Positions 29,178 to 37,986 of a DNA stretch of 64,000 nt are shown here, in pieces. Both the position numbers and the translations under genes were made by a program. The stretch comes from Pseudomonas orientalis (GTDB lineage: Bacteria > Pseudomonadota > Gammaproteobacteria > Pseudomonadales > Pseudomonadaceae). The notes beneath the pieces are model-generated. The model had not been told where the DNA came from. It ran no database searches and saw nothing but the letters and a program-made list of their open reading frames with translations. Every line of letters starts with the position of its first letter. Positions within the stretch are counted from its first letter, which is position 1. Location: contig NZ_CP018049.1 of assembly GCF_002934065.1 (NCBI RefSeq), positions 3,346,501 to 3,410,500 of the forward strand, written 5' to 3'.

Positions 29178-30335
29178 TCAAACGCCGTCAGGAAACGTGC
29201 CAGGCAGCAGGATCTCGCGATTCACATCGCGTATATCGTTATAGCCACACAGCGCCATCGACACATCCAGCTCACGGGCGATGATCTCCAGCGCTCTGGT
29301 CACGCCCGCTTCGCCCATCGCCCCCAAGCCATACAGGTGCGGGCGCCCGATCATCGTGCCCTTGGCGCCCAGCGCCATGGCCTTGAGTACGTCCTGGCCG
29401 GAGCGAATGCCACCATCGAGCCACACTTCCATGCGATTGCCCACCGCCTCGACAATCGCCGGCAATTGGCTGATGCTCGACGGCGCGCCATCGAGCTGGC
29501 GGCCACCGTGATTGCTCACCACCAACGCATCGGCGCCGGTATTGGCCGCCAGGCGGGCGTCCTCCACATCGAGGATGCCCTTGATGATCAGCTTGCCGCC
29601 CCAGCATTTTTTGATCCACTCCACATCGTCCCAGCTCAGGCGCGGGTCGAATTGCTGGGCGGTCCACGCCGACAGCGAACTCATGTCGGCCACGCCCGTT
29701 ACATGCCCGACGATATTGCCGAAACCACGGCGCCGGGTGCCGAGCATGCCCATCACCCAGCGCGGCTTGGTCATCATGTTGAGGATGTTCGGCAGGGTCA
29801 GCCTGGGCGGCGCGGACAGGCCATTGATCAAGTCCTTGTGACGCTGCCCGAGGATCTGCAAGTCCAGCGTCAACACCAACGCATCAACGCCCGCCGCCTT
29901 GGCGCGCTCGATCAAGCGCTCGATAAACCCCCGGTCGCGCATCACATACAACTGGAACCAGAAGGGCTGGCCGACATGCTCGGCGATGTCTTCCAGCGAA
30001 CAGATGCTCATGGTCGACAAGGTATAGCGCAGGCCAAATGCCGCAGCGGCGCGCGCGGTGAGGATCTCGCCATCGGCGTGCTGCATGCCCGCCAGGCCCG
30101 TAGGTGCCAGCGCTACCGGCATGGCCATGTCCTGGCCAATCATGCTGGCTCGAATCGAACGTTCATCGATATTGCGCGCCACGCGCTGACGGAACTTGAT
30201 ACGCGCAAAGTCGCTTTCATTGGCGCGGTAGGTGCTCTCAGTCCAGGAACCGGAATCGGCGTAGTCGTAGAACATCCGGGGTACACGTTTTTGCGCAAGC
30301 TTGCGTAAGTCTTCGATGGTTGTGATCAACGACAT
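29178..30335 (-). CDS. FMN-dependent alpha-hydroxy-acid dehydrogenase, LldD-like, 385 aa
   Basis: TIM-barrel flavoenzyme that oxidises 2-hydroxy acids such as lactate and passes electrons to the respiratory chain. It begins with the family start (RVPRMFYDYADSGSWTEST), then MPVALAPTGLAGM, FQLYVMRDRGF and the catalytic block SNHGGRQLDGAPSS (active His and Arg). Length fits. ATG 30335 has GGGAGAGG upstream. The divergent DeoR-type gene 120 bp away probably controls it. Lactate is the likely but unproven substrate; no lactate permease gene is in the window. Confidence 0.88.
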   Translation of the reverse strand: MSLITTIEDLRKLAQKRVPRMFYDYADSGSWTESTYRANESDFARIKFRQRVARNIDERSIRASMIGQDMAMPVALAPTGLAGMQHADGEILTARAAAAFGLRYTLSTMSICSLEDIAEHVGQPFWFQLYVMRDRGFIERLIERAKAAGVDALVLTLDLQILGQRHKDLINGLSAPPRLTLPNILNMMTKPRWVMGMLGTRRRGFGNIVGHVTGVADMSSLSAWTAQQFDPRLSWDDVEWIKKCWGGKLIIKGILDVEDARLAANTGADALVVSNHGGRQLDGAPSSISQLPAIVEAVGNRMEVWLDGGIRSGQDVLKAMALGAKGTMIGRPHLYGLGAMGEAGVTRALEIIARELDVSMALCGYNDIRDVNREILLPGTFPDGV

Positions 30336-30455
30336 CGGGTCACCTCTCCCTGAACTGAACACTGAGAGTAACCGGCGATCGCTCAGCCAGCCAGCCGTTG
30401 CATTTATAGCCCTCGACGCTTAATCTTGCATAAAACCGCAATAAAGCGCACAAAC

Positions 30456-31238
30456 ATGCAAAGCACTCATCACCCTGTCGACCTGCCTTCCTTGCGCAAA
30501 CAAAAAATTCTGCTGTTGCTGGAGCGCGACGGCAAAGTGACCGCGTCAGAACTGGTCGAGCATTTCGCCGTATCCCCGGACACCATCCGCCGCGACCTCG
30601 GCGAACTCGCCGCCGCCGGGCTGTTGCAACGCGTACACGGCGGCGCCCTGCCCCGGCCCAAGGACACCGGCAAGGATTTCTTCACCCGGGTCGGCGAGAC
30701 CGACGAGGCCAAGCGCCGCCTGGCACAGTTGGCTGCGGACCAGGTAGAAGACGGCCAGATCGTGCTGTTCGATTCCGGTTCCACCACCCTGCAAATCGCC
30801 CGCTCATTGCCCCACTCACTCCACCTGACCGTGGTCAGCCCATCGCCTATGATTGCCATCGCCCTGGCGGATCATCCGCACGTGACGGTGATTCTGGCGG
30901 GTGGCCAACTCAATCCCGTCACCCTTTCCACCGGCGGCCATGAAGCGGTGCGTCTGATCCAGAGTATCAAGGCCGACCTGTTGTTCACCGGCGTGTGCGC
31001 ACTGCACCCGCAAGTGGGCATGACGTCAGTGCATTTTGCTGAAGTAGCGGTCAAGCAAGCCTTGCTCGACAGCGCGTCCCACGTGGTAGCCGTGACCACC
31101 TCGGACAAACTCGGCGCGGTGGAGCCATTCGTGGTGGCGCCATGCAGCCGTATCCATACACTGATTACCGAATGGGATGCGCCGAACATGGAGGCTTACG
31201 TGCAATCAGGCCTGGAGGTGCGACGGGTGGAGGTCTAG
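30456..31238 (+). CDS. DeoR/GlpR-family transcriptional regulator, 260 aa
   Basis: N-terminal helix-turn-helix (VTASELVEHFAVSPDTIRRD) and C-terminal sugar-phosphate-sensing domain (VLFDSGSTTLQIARSLP, TVVSPSPMIAIALADHP, HVVAVTTSDKLG). ATG 30456 (MQSTHH) is used; the ribosome binding site is weak. It is divergent from the hydroxy-acid dehydrogenase, which it may regulate. Its last 33 bp overlap the convergent DUF72 gene. Confidence 0.88.
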   Translation: MQSTHHPVDLPSLRKQKILLLLERDGKVTASELVEHFAVSPDTIRRDLGELAAAGLLQRVHGGALPRPKDTGKDFFTRVGETDEAKRRLAQLAADQVEDGQIVLFDSGSTTLQIARSLPHSLHLTVVSPSPMIAIALADHPHVTVILAGGQLNPVTLSTGGHEAVRLIQSIKADLLFTGVCALHPQVGMTSVHFAEVAVKQALLDSASHVVAVTTSDKLGAVEPFVVAPCSRIHTLITEWDAPNMEAYVQSGLEVRRVEV

Positions 31239-31934
31239 CAAGTGCAGGGCATCGGCGACCGCATGGCCGCTGGCCGTGTTATCGAAGATGCACCAGGTGG
31301 GAATGCCCTCTTCAATCGATTGGCGCAACAAACGCGCATACGCCTGCATCCGCTCGGGCCCATAGGCGCTGTGGTAAATCCGTGGTGAGCCATGCAGGCG
31401 CCAATAACGCACGCCCTGCCAGGCGTCGCCTGCGGCAATCACTGCGGGGTCGGCGATGACCCAACCGATCTCCAATGCCTGCAACAAACTCCCAGCCGCG
31501 AGCCAACTGGCATGGCGCGGTTCCAGCACCACGGCACCGGCAAAGCGCTGGCGCAGCGCCTCGAAAAAGGCGCGGGCAATCAGCGGCTCATAACTCAGGG
31601 ATGGCGGGAGCTGGACCAACAGGCAACCGAGTTTGTCGTTCAGCTGCAGGCATTGCGCGAGAAATTCGTCCAAAGCGGTTTCACATTGTCGCAAACGCAA
31701 CTCGTGAGTGATCCGCTTGGGCACCTTGACTGAAAAACGAAACCCCGCAGGCACGGACTCTCCCCAGCGCTCATAGGTTTTCGGCAAGTGGGGTCGATAA
31801 AACGAGCTGTTGATTTCCACCGCACTGAAACGCGAGGCGTAGCGCTGCAAATGGTTGCCTTGCTCAACGAAGGCCGGCCAATGGTCGCGGGGCAAACTCC
31901 AGCCGGCACAACCCACATACAACGGTGCGCTCAA
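31206..31934 (-). CDS. DUF72 domain protein (YecE-like), 242 aa
   Basis: TIM-barrel protein of unknown function with the DUF72 blocks VGCAGWSLPRDHWP, EINSSFYRPHLPKTYERW, FRFSVKVPKRITH and CIFDNTASGHAVADAL. It begins at TTG 31934, overlapping the upstream gene's stop (TTGA), so it is translationally coupled as the third gene of a short operon. The family is often found near DNA repair or Fe-S genes, but no reaction is known. Confidence 0.85.
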   Translation of the reverse strand: MSAPLYVGCAGWSLPRDHWPAFVEQGNHLQRYASRFSAVEINSSFYRPHLPKTYERWGESVPAGFRFSVKVPKRITHELRLRQCETALDEFLAQCLQLNDKLGCLLVQLPPSLSYEPLIARAFFEALRQRFAGAVVLEPRHASWLAAGSLLQALEIGWVIADPAVIAAGDAWQGVRYWRLHGSPRIYHSAYGPERMQAYARLLRQSIEEGIPTWCIFDNTASGHAVADALHLLDLHPSHLQA

Positions 31935-32362
31935 AACAGCACCGTGGCGGCATCGCGCATGAAGATCTCGATGGTCTTGGGCCCGACACCGTCGAACTCA
32001 CCCAGACGCTTTTCGAACGCCTGGCGGCCATCGCTGGCCTCAAGCATCCGCGTGATCTTGCCGCTGTAATCGGCATTGAGCTTGGCACTCAGGTCCAGCA
32101 GGCGCTGCGCGGTGGTTTCGTCGTAGCGCACATAATGCGCGCGCCCCAACATGGCGACCAACTGCCGCGACGTACAGTGCTGTAATTTGCGCGGCGTGTC
32201 GCGGCCCTCCTCTTCAACGATCACCTTGTAGGCTTGCGCAGCAATAGGTGCCTGAATGCGCTTGCCCATCAGAAAGCTGGCGATAAACCACTTGAACAGG
32301 CTGCTGTCATCGTCAGCCTTGAGCTCGATGCCCAGTTCCGATGCGCTGATGGAACGGGCCAT
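31931..32362 (-). CDS. Helix-hairpin-helix protein related to DNA glycosylases/endonuclease III, 143 aa
   Basis: Small protein with a helix-hairpin-helix of the DNA-repair type near the end (LGEFDGVGPKTIEIFMRD) and an N-terminal helical part (SLFKWFIASFLMGKRIQAPI). There is no Fe-S Cys cluster and no catalytic Lys of the LPGVG-K/T-A kind, so enzyme activity is uncertain. ATG 32362 is used; GTG 32368, overlapping the preceding stop (GTGA), would add two residues. Middle gene of the operon. Confidence 0.75.
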   Translation of the reverse strand: MARSISASELGIELKADDDSSLFKWFIASFLMGKRIQAPIAAQAYKVIVEEEGRDTPRKLQHCTSRQLVAMLGRAHYVRYDETTAQRLLDLSAKLNADYSGKITRMLEASDGRQAFEKRLGEFDGVGPKTIEIFMRDAATVLF

Positions 32363-32364
32363 GC

Positions 32365-32574
32365 TCACTGCCCCTTGCTGAGCTTCTCGTTGATAGCATC
32401 CGTCTGGCGTTCGAGGTCCTTGATCGAGGTCGGCGTCAGGACTTTGTCGATGGTTTCGGTCTTGGGGTTCGGACGTTCCAGGGTCTGCCCTTTAGTGCCA
32501 TCAGCATTGCCCTTTTGTGCGTCTTCGGAGCTGATAGGTTCGGGGGTTTTATCGGCGGGCTTGTGATCAGTCAC
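32365..32574 (-). CDS. Small hydrophilic hypothetical protein, 69 aa
   Basis: Highly charged, probably disordered, from GTG 32574 with AGGAG nine bases upstream (TDHKPADKTPEPISSEDAQK...). The C-terminal part (TSIKDLERQTDAINEKLSKG) predicts a helix. It starts the operon with the helix-hairpin-helix and DUF72 genes. No domain recognised. Confidence 0.65.
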   Translation of the reverse strand: MTDHKPADKTPEPISSEDAQKGNADGTKGQTLERPNPKTETIDKVLTPTSIKDLERQTDAINEKLSKGQ

Positions 32575-32770
32575 GGTGCAATCTCCTGGTAATGACAGGC
32601 CGCCCACAGCGACGACCCTATGCAGCAGAACCCTGCGAATTTGGATTAGTTCAAGGAAATTGCCACGTCTGCCGTTCGGTCAATGCGCACAAAAAAAAAT
32701 TAAACCTTTCGCCCAGGCATCGGTTCAACAGTCACGTAACGGCATCACGCCATTTCCAAGGAGAGACACC

Positions 32771-33274
32771 ATGACGACTCGACTGATGAAACAAATGGGC
32801 CTGACCTTCGCGCTGGTTGCAGGCTCGATTTCCACTGCGATGGCCGCAACCTCCAACGACTTTGTCGAGAATGCCGCCCAAGGCGGTATCACCGAAGTGG
32901 AAGCCGGCAAACTGGCGCTGGAAAAAAGCAGCTCGGCCGACGTGAAAACCTTCGCGCAGCACATGATTACCGACCATACCAAGGCCAATCAGGACCTGAT
33001 GGCGCTGGCAAAAAAACTCGATATCGAAGTACCGGATGACGCCGCCCTGACCGACAAGGCGAAGAAAGCCATCCTGGAAATGCGCGATGAATCGTTCGAC
33101 AAGGCCTACGCCAACAACCAAGTGGCAGCTCACGAAAAAACCGTGGCACTGTTCAAGAAGGAAGCTGAGTCCTCGGACAACGCCGAGTTGAAGGCTTTCG
33201 CCACCAAGACCCTGCCAACTCTGGAAGCTCATCTGGAAAAAGCCAAGGCGCTGCAAAGCAAATACGCCAAGTAA
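32771..33274 (+). CDS. DUF4142 exported protein, 167 aa
   Basis: Periplasmic four-helix-bundle protein. Signal peptide to about residue 25 (MGLTFALVAGSISTAMA), then the DUF4142 pattern: GGITEVEAGKLALEKSSSAD, VKTFAQHMITDHTKANQDL and VAAHEKTVALFKKEAES. AAGGAGA precedes the ATG. Such proteins are often stress-induced; it shares direction with the PfpI gene 30 bp downstream, so they are probably one operon. Confidence 0.88.
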   Translation: MTTRLMKQMGLTFALVAGSISTAMAATSNDFVENAAQGGITEVEAGKLALEKSSSADVKTFAQHMITDHTKANQDLMALAKKLDIEVPDDAALTDKAKKAILEMRDESFDKAYANNQVAAHEKTVALFKKEAESSDNAELKAFATKTLPTLEAHLEKAKALQSKYAK

Positions 33275-33304
33275 TCAACTCACCCACACAGGAGATATCC
33301 GCTT

Positions 33305-33865
33305 ATGAGTGCGCAACTCAACGGTAAGAAAATCCTGATCATCACGTCCAACACCGGCATCGAGCGCGACGAACTGCTCAAGCCTTTGCAAGCCTTGCGT
33401 GGTTATGGCGCGACCGTGACGCACGCTTCCAGCAAAGGCGGCATCACCCAGACCTTCGTGGGCGATACGGAAAAGGACCAGACCGTGGCGTCCGACGTGC
33501 AACTGTCAGACGTGGTCGGCGCCGACTTCGATGCGCTGGTCATCCCCGGCGGCACCGTAAATGCCGACACCCTGCGCCAGGATAGCGCCGCGCTGCGCTT
33601 GATCAGCGAGTTCGCCCAGGCCGGCAAGCCCATTGCCGCAATCTGCCACGGCCCCTGGACGCTGATCGACGCGGGCGTGGTCAAAGGCAAGACGTTGACC
33701 GCGTATAAAAGCGTGCGTATCGACCTGGAAAACGCCGGCGCCGCCAGCGTGGTCGATGCTCAGGTGCAGGAATGCAAAGCCAATGGCTGGACCTTGATCA
33801 CCTCACGCACGCCGGACGATTTGCCAGCGTTCAATGAGGCGATCGCCCAGGCTGTCGCGGGCTGA
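33305..33865 (+). CDS. PfpI/YhbO-type DJ-1 superfamily protein, 186 aa
   Basis: Class I glutamine-amidotransferase-like protein of the PfpI/YajL group, associated with glyoxal stress, deglycation or protease-like activity. The nucleophile elbow is AAICHGPWTLIDAG, with Cys and adjacent His. The early Glu region is SNTGIERDEL and the core strand is DALVIPGGTVNAD. It follows the DUF4142 gene with AGGAG upstream and ends at a strong terminator. Confidence 0.9.
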   Translation: MSAQLNGKKILIITSNTGIERDELLKPLQALRGYGATVTHASSKGGITQTFVGDTEKDQTVASDVQLSDVVGADFDALVIPGGTVNADTLRQDSAALRLISEFAQAGKPIAAICHGPWTLIDAGVVKGKTLTAYKSVRIDLENAGAASVVDAQVQECKANGWTLITSRTPDDLPAFNEAIAQAVAG

Positions 33866-33880
33866 TCATTGCAAAGCAAT

Positions 33881-33909
33881 AAAAAAGGCGCCCCATGGGG
33901 CGCCTTTTT
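33881..33909. terminator. Bidirectional intrinsic terminator
   Basis: A perfect palindrome AAAAAGGCGCCCC-ATGGGGCGCCTTTTT with A and T runs on both sides. It can end the pfpI transcript on the plus strand and the small membrane gene on the minus strand. Confidence 0.93.
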
Positions 33910-33929
33910 CCTGGCTGAACGCTCAGTGT

Positions 33930-34124
33930 TTACGCTGTTGCGCCACGCTTGGGCCCGAACATCGCCCACGCGATCAGCCCCAACAGTGGCACGAAGATCA
34001 GCACCACCACCCACAACCCCTTGGTCTCCCAGCCGCCGGTGCTGCGCAATACGATATTGATTGCCCACAGTTCCAGCAGCAGCAGAACCACCGCCAGTAC
34101 GATCCAGATAGTTTCGATTTGCAT
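33930..34124 (-). CDS. Small PLDc_N-type inner-membrane protein, 64 aa
   Basis: Two membrane helices (IWIVLAVVLLLLELWAINIV and LWVVVLIFVPLLGLIAWAMF) in the pattern of the phospholipase D N-terminal domain, found alone. AGGAGG precedes the ATG. Function unknown. It ends 20 bp from the shared terminator. Confidence 0.82.
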   Translation of the reverse strand: MQIETIWIVLAVVLLLLELWAINIVLRSTGGWETKGLWVVVLIFVPLLGLIAWAMFGPKRGATA

Positions 34125-34403
34125 GCTTCACCTCCTGAAGTCTAAGGGTTAGGTCAAGCAAATGCGCCAAGGGTTCCATCCGATTGTTCAGCATCTCACG
34201 CCAACAGCGGCGACGGTTGTGCTTTGTGCAATCCCGGCAAGGCCCGATCATGCAAGCTGCACGACAACGAACCGGCATTAAAACTGCAACACCATGATTT
34301 TGAAGATAAATTTTCAGACGAAACAGTTGGTACGCATGATGCAGAGTACCTACTCACGAGGCGTGCGTTTCGACATGCCCGACGACTACCCGTGAGGTTC
34401 CAC

Positions 34404-34880
34404 ATGAATGCCATCGACCTTCTCAAAGCCGACCACGAACGTGTCAAGACCCTGCTGACCCAACTGAGCGAATCCACCGAACGCGGGGTGAAAAAACGCA
34501 CCGACTTGCTGGCCAAGCTGGAGATGGAAATCACCCTGCACACCAGGCTGGAAGAAGAAATTCTCTACCCTGCCTTCAGAAAAGCCGGCGGCAAGGAACA
34601 GGACATCATGTACCACGAGGCCAAGGAAGAGCACCGCACCGTGGATTCACTGGTGCTGCCCGACCTGAAGCAGACCGACCCTGCCTCCACCGAGTTTTCC
34701 GGTCGAGTGAAGGTGGTGAAGGAGCTGCTGGAACACCACATCGAAGAAGAAGAAACCGAGATGTTTCCCCAGGCGAAGAAACTCCTGGGCAAGGCGATGC
34801 TCGACGACCTGGGCGCAGAGATGGAAGCGATGAAAGCGGCTCATAAAAAAGCCATGACGAGCAAGCCAATGGCCGCGTAA
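34404..34880 (+). CDS. Hemerythrin HHE domain protein, 158 aa
   Basis: Non-haem di-iron protein. The His/Glu ligands of the fold are in place: LLKADHERVK, ITLHTRLEEEILYP, EAKEEHRTVDSLV and LLEHHIEEEETEMFP. ATG 34404 has GAGG upstream. Likely role is oxygen, NO or iron stress handling, by family. It is a single gene ended by a long perfect hairpin. Confidence 0.88.
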   Translation: MNAIDLLKADHERVKTLLTQLSESTERGVKKRTDLLAKLEMEITLHTRLEEEILYPAFRKAGGKEQDIMYHEAKEEHRTVDSLVLPDLKQTDPASTEFSGRVKVVKELLEHHIEEEETEMFPQAKKLLGKAMLDDLGAEMEAMKAAHKKAMTSKPMAA

Positions 34881-34916
34881 GGCCTATAGATCACCTCGGT
34901 CATTGCTTTGATTACC

Positions 34917-34948
34917 CGCGACAGGGCCTGTTTACAGGCCCTGTCGCG
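34917..34948. terminator. Long perfect hairpin between convergent genes
   Basis: CGCGACAGGGCCTG-TTTA-CAGGCCCTGTCGCG, a 14-bp perfect stem between the hemerythrin gene and the convergent gene at 34966. It lacks a clear T run, so it may act as a weak or Rho-assisted terminator for both strands. Confidence 0.65.
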
Positions 34949-34965
34949 TTATCCATCTCAACGTT

Positions 34966-35511
34966 TCACGGCACCGGCAACCACCCACTGAACGCGCCTC
35001 GTTCACTCAAGGCGCACCAGGCGAAGTCCCAGGTGGATACAGGTAATACTTGCCGCTCTGCGGCGCTCGGTTTGTCGACTTTCCAATCGAACAAGTTACC
35101 ACCACGCCAGCTCAGAACGATCCCCAGCGCCTGGCTGTCGTCCGTGAGAATCCAGCGCGCGGCGGCGGCAGTCATGAAGGCGTCAATAAAATCGGCGTCG
35201 ACCTGAGCGCGGTAGGGTGAACTCAGCAGCCAGCGGCACAGGTTCAAATGATAAGTCCAATCCAGGGGTAGCTGGTGGCGATAGGCCCAGGTCATGAAAC
35301 TGCGGAACAGGTTCAAGCCCTCCGGTGGATCAAGCTTGAGCAATGCCGGGCACACATCGAAAACGGTGTGCCAGTGGGGTAGCAAGCGTGCATCCAGATG
35401 CACGAAACAGCGCGCATTACTCGGGTAGTCAGGCAACGCCGGTTCCGCACGCGAACGCCCGGCGGCCTTGCTGACCAAGCGACGGGCGCGCGCTGGCAAC
35501 TGATGGTTCAT
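34966..35511 (-). CDS. Hypothetical protein, 181 aa
   Basis: Soluble protein with a basic N-terminus (QLPARARRLVSKAAGRSRA) and a Trp/Tyr-rich middle (FRSFMTWAYRHQLPLDWTYH). No signal peptide and no known domain that I recognise. ATG 35511 is used; GTG 35520 is an alternative. Neither has a strong ribosome binding site. Confidence 0.6.
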   Translation of the reverse strand: MNHQLPARARRLVSKAAGRSRAEPALPDYPSNARCFVHLDARLLPHWHTVFDVCPALLKLDPPEGLNLFRSFMTWAYRHQLPLDWTYHLNLCRWLLSSPYRAQVDADFIDAFMTAAAARWILTDDSQALGIVLSWRGGNLFDWKVDKPSAAERQVLPVSTWDFAWCALSERGAFSGWLPVP

Positions 35512-35573
35512 GGAACGCACTCACAGTCGTGACGATAGAATGCCTCCCGGTTACAGGAGGCCCAGGACACACG

Positions 35574-35957
35574 TCAGACGGTGGGGGAAGCGCGGGGATT
35601 GGCCGATGGCCAGGTATAACGCGGCGGTGCCTTATTGCGCCGCTCATGGGCAGGACGCGGGCGTTGCTTGAGGCTCAGCAACCACGCCAGGCCGATCAGA
35701 AATACGACGGCGACCGTAACGGCGCTGCACATCGGGCAGGCAAAGTAGTTCGAGATGTTGCTGGTAGACGGGTCAGCCAACCCTTTGTCGGAAATTGCCG
35801 GCTGGCCGCCGTCCACCGAACAGAACTGACCACCGATCCCATTGAGCTGTTGGCCCATCATCTGCCCGTGTCCCAAACCGCATACGAACAGGTTCACCAG
35901 TACGCAGAAGTACAGGGCCCAGGCAATCAGCGCACGGTCGGGGCAGCTCGATTTCAT
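35574..35957 (-). CDS. DUF2946-like membrane protein, 127 aa
   Basis: N-terminal membrane segment (ALIAWALYFCVLVNLFVCGLG), a periplasmic loop with HGQM and several Cys/Met residues, a CPMC motif, and a second membrane segment (VTVAVVFLIGLAWLLSL). DUF2946 proteins cluster with copper genes, which fits the divergent SCO and PCuAC genes beside it. ATG 35957 follows the long hydrophilic upstream part and matches homologue starts. Confidence 0.72.
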   Translation of the reverse strand: MKSSCPDRALIAWALYFCVLVNLFVCGLGHGQMMGQQLNGIGGQFCSVDGGQPAISDKGLADPSTSNISNYFACPMCSAVTVAVVFLIGLAWLLSLKQRPRPAHERRNKAPPRYTWPSANPRASPTV

Positions 35958-36137
35958 GGCCGCGACTCTACCACCGAAGCCACAAAAGGATGAAGCGCAG
36001 CGCGCCCCTGTGGCAGAACGTCGCAGATTACGTGAGGTGCCCAGGGTTGCTAGACTCTGCACCCTTCTCGTTACTCCTTTTCAAAGCCGGGTGGGCAACT
36101 CCAGAGCCATTCAGGCGTTTCACAGGATGCACAGTTG

Positions 36138-36746
36138 ATGAGTACGTTATTCACCCGCCGCAAAGTGCTGACCGGCATGGGCCTGTTGGGCCTGGGCAGC
36201 CTGCTGGGCGGCTGTGACTACAGCCCCAGGCTGGATTTCAAGTACGGCAAGGACCTCAGTGACAAGATCATGGGGCGCACCTTCAAGCTCAAGAACACCG
36301 ACGGCGAAACCGTCACCCTAAGCTCGTACCGTGGCCTGATGCCCGTGGTGTTCTTCGGCTTCACCCAGTGCCCGGCGGTCTGCCCGACCACCCTGGCGCG
36401 CGCCGCCCAGGCCAAGAAGCTGATGGGCCGCGACGGTGAAATCATGCAGGTGGTGTTCATCACCCTGGACCCCGAGCGCGACACCCCCGAGATACTCGAC
36501 AAATACGTCAAGGCCTTCGACCCCAGCTTCGAAGCCCTGTATGGCACCCCGGAGGAAATCGCCGTGGCTGCCAAGGAGTTCGGGATCTTTTATGAAAAGA
36601 TTCCCGCCGGCGACACCTACACCCTGTCCCACACCGCCACCAGTTTCGTGTTCGATACCCGTGGCAACCTGCGCCTTGGCTTGCAGGCATCCCTTACCGC
36701 TAAAGAGTGCGCAGAAGACCTGCTCACCGTCATGGAGGTCTGCTAA
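36138..36746 (+). CDS. SCO1/SenC-family copper chaperone lipoprotein, 202 aa
   Basis: Thioredoxin-fold protein that delivers copper to cytochrome oxidase CuA or handles periplasmic redox. Twin-Arg-like start, then lipobox LLGGC. The Cu-binding CPAVC (CxxxC) and distal His (LSHTATSF) are all present. ATG 36138 has AGGA upstream. Its TAA overlaps the ATG of the next gene (TAATG), so the two chaperones are made together. Confidence 0.9.
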   Translation: MSTLFTRRKVLTGMGLLGLGSLLGGCDYSPRLDFKYGKDLSDKIMGRTFKLKNTDGETVTLSSYRGLMPVVFFGFTQCPAVCPTTLARAAQAKKLMGRDGEIMQVVFITLDPERDTPEILDKYVKAFDPSFEALYGTPEEIAVAAKEFGIFYEKIPAGDTYTLSHTATSFVFDTRGNLRLGLQASLTAKECAEDLLTVMEVC

Positions 36747-37213
36747 TGACTGCCGTTCAACACCTCAAGCGTCTCACCCTCGGCCTCACCCTGCTCGGCC
36801 TCGCCGCCCACGCCAGCGCCCAGGTGCAAGTGAGCGACGCCTGGGTACGTGCCACCGTGCCGGGCCAACCGTCCAGCGGCGCCTTCATGACCGTCACCGC
36901 CGACAGCAACAGCCAATTGCTGCGCGTGGCTTCACCGGTGGCCAAGGACGTGCAGATCCATGAAATGAGCATGAAGGACGATGTGATGCGCATGGGCCCG
37001 GTGGATTCGGTAGCCCTGCCCGCAGGCAAAGCCGTCACGCTCGACCCGAATGGCTACCACGTGATGCTGATGGGCCTGACCGGTCAGATCAAGGAAGGCG
37101 ACCAGGTACCGCTGACCCTTACGGTAAAAGACGCCAAGGGCACTGAGCAGACTATCGAAGTAAAAGCGCCAGCGCGTGGTCTGGATGGGATGGACCATAG
37201 CAAGATGCATTGA
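36746..37213 (+). CDS. Periplasmic copper chaperone PCu(A)C, 155 aa
   Basis: Signal peptide to AHASA (about residue 26). The Cu(I) motif is HEMSM...MRM, followed by HVMLM about 20 residues later, which matches H-M-x10-M-x21-H-x-M. It works with SCO to metallate cytochrome c oxidase in other bacteria. Coupled to the SCO gene; a REPIN follows 17 bp after the stop. Confidence 0.9.
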   Translation: MTAVQHLKRLTLGLTLLGLAAHASAQVQVSDAWVRATVPGQPSSGAFMTVTADSNSQLLRVASPVAKDVQIHEMSMKDDVMRMGPVDSVALPAGKAVTLDPNGYHVMLMGLTGQIKEGDQVPLTLTVKDAKGTEQTIEVKAPARGLDGMDHSKMH

Positions 37214-37230
37214 AGATCGAACTCGGTTAG

Positions 37231-37325
37231 AAATGTGAGAGGGGGCTTGCCCCCGATAGCAGGGTGCCTGTCACCGTATAGGTGGCTTACATATCGCCAT
37301 CGGGGGCAAGCCCCCTCCCACATTT
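37231..37325. repeat. REPIN after the copper chaperone operon
   Basis: 95-bp inverted REP pair (AAATGTGAGA to CCCACATTT). The left arm has one change (GAG for GGG). It lies between the PCuAC gene and the convergent GNAT gene. Confidence 0.9.
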
Positions 37326-37328
37326 GGC

Positions 37329-37811
37329 TCAAGACAGACTCATGAGCCGCAGGCGTTTCACCATCGGCACACACGCCAACACCAACCCCGACGGCGAGCG
37401 ATACATCGCCTGCTCATCCCCCACATAGCCGCACGCCCTGTAGAAACTCATCGCATTGAGCGTCGCATCCAATACCACCTCCTCAACGGCGATGTGGCGC
37501 GCGACCGTCTCCAAGTGATCGAGCATTGCCTTGCCATACCCTCGCCCAGTGAATGCGGGCCGTACAAACAAGGCGCCGACTTCGTTATTGGCTGGATCAA
37601 GCATGCCGGTGGCGACTGGCTCGCCGTTCACGCAGCCCAGATAGAAGTGCTTTTCCATCAGCACGCTGTAACCATCGCTCGCACTGCCACGCGTCCAGAG
37701 CGCCATTTGTTCTGCGGTGTAGGCGCCGATGCATTGGCCGAGTATCGCCTCACGACGAATCTCAAATGCGCTGTCGGCGTCATTTGGCGTAGCTCGTTTT
37801 ATCTGCAACAC
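37329..37811 (-). CDS. GNAT-family N-acetyltransferase, 160 aa
   Basis: Acetyl-CoA-binding site VRPAFTGRGYGKAML, with the R-x-x-G-x-G-K/A pattern. Other GNAT blocks are YTAEQMALWTRG and LDATLNAMSFYRACGYVG. GTG 37811 is chosen because GGAGGGAGAG lies just upstream; an upstream TTG would add residues without support. Acceptor substrate unknown. Confidence 0.83.
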   Translation of the reverse strand: MLQIKRATPNDADSAFEIRREAILGQCIGAYTAEQMALWTRGSASDGYSVLMEKHFYLGCVNGEPVATGMLDPANNEVGALFVRPAFTGRGYGKAMLDHLETVARHIAVEEVVLDATLNAMSFYRACGYVGDEQAMYRSPSGLVLACVPMVKRLRLMSLS

Positions 37812-37986
37812 AGCACTCTCCCTCCATGACTTCAATGTGCCATTAGCCCATGTGTGCTAATCGACCCGCGCCTTCTGCGGCGCTATATTCCCCGGCACTT
37901 CCAACGCTCAGCAGACACCGCGCACTCAATGCGCGAGGGGTCGTTGCGCGCAGGAAAAACCAAAACAATCCCAAGGAAGAAGCATT

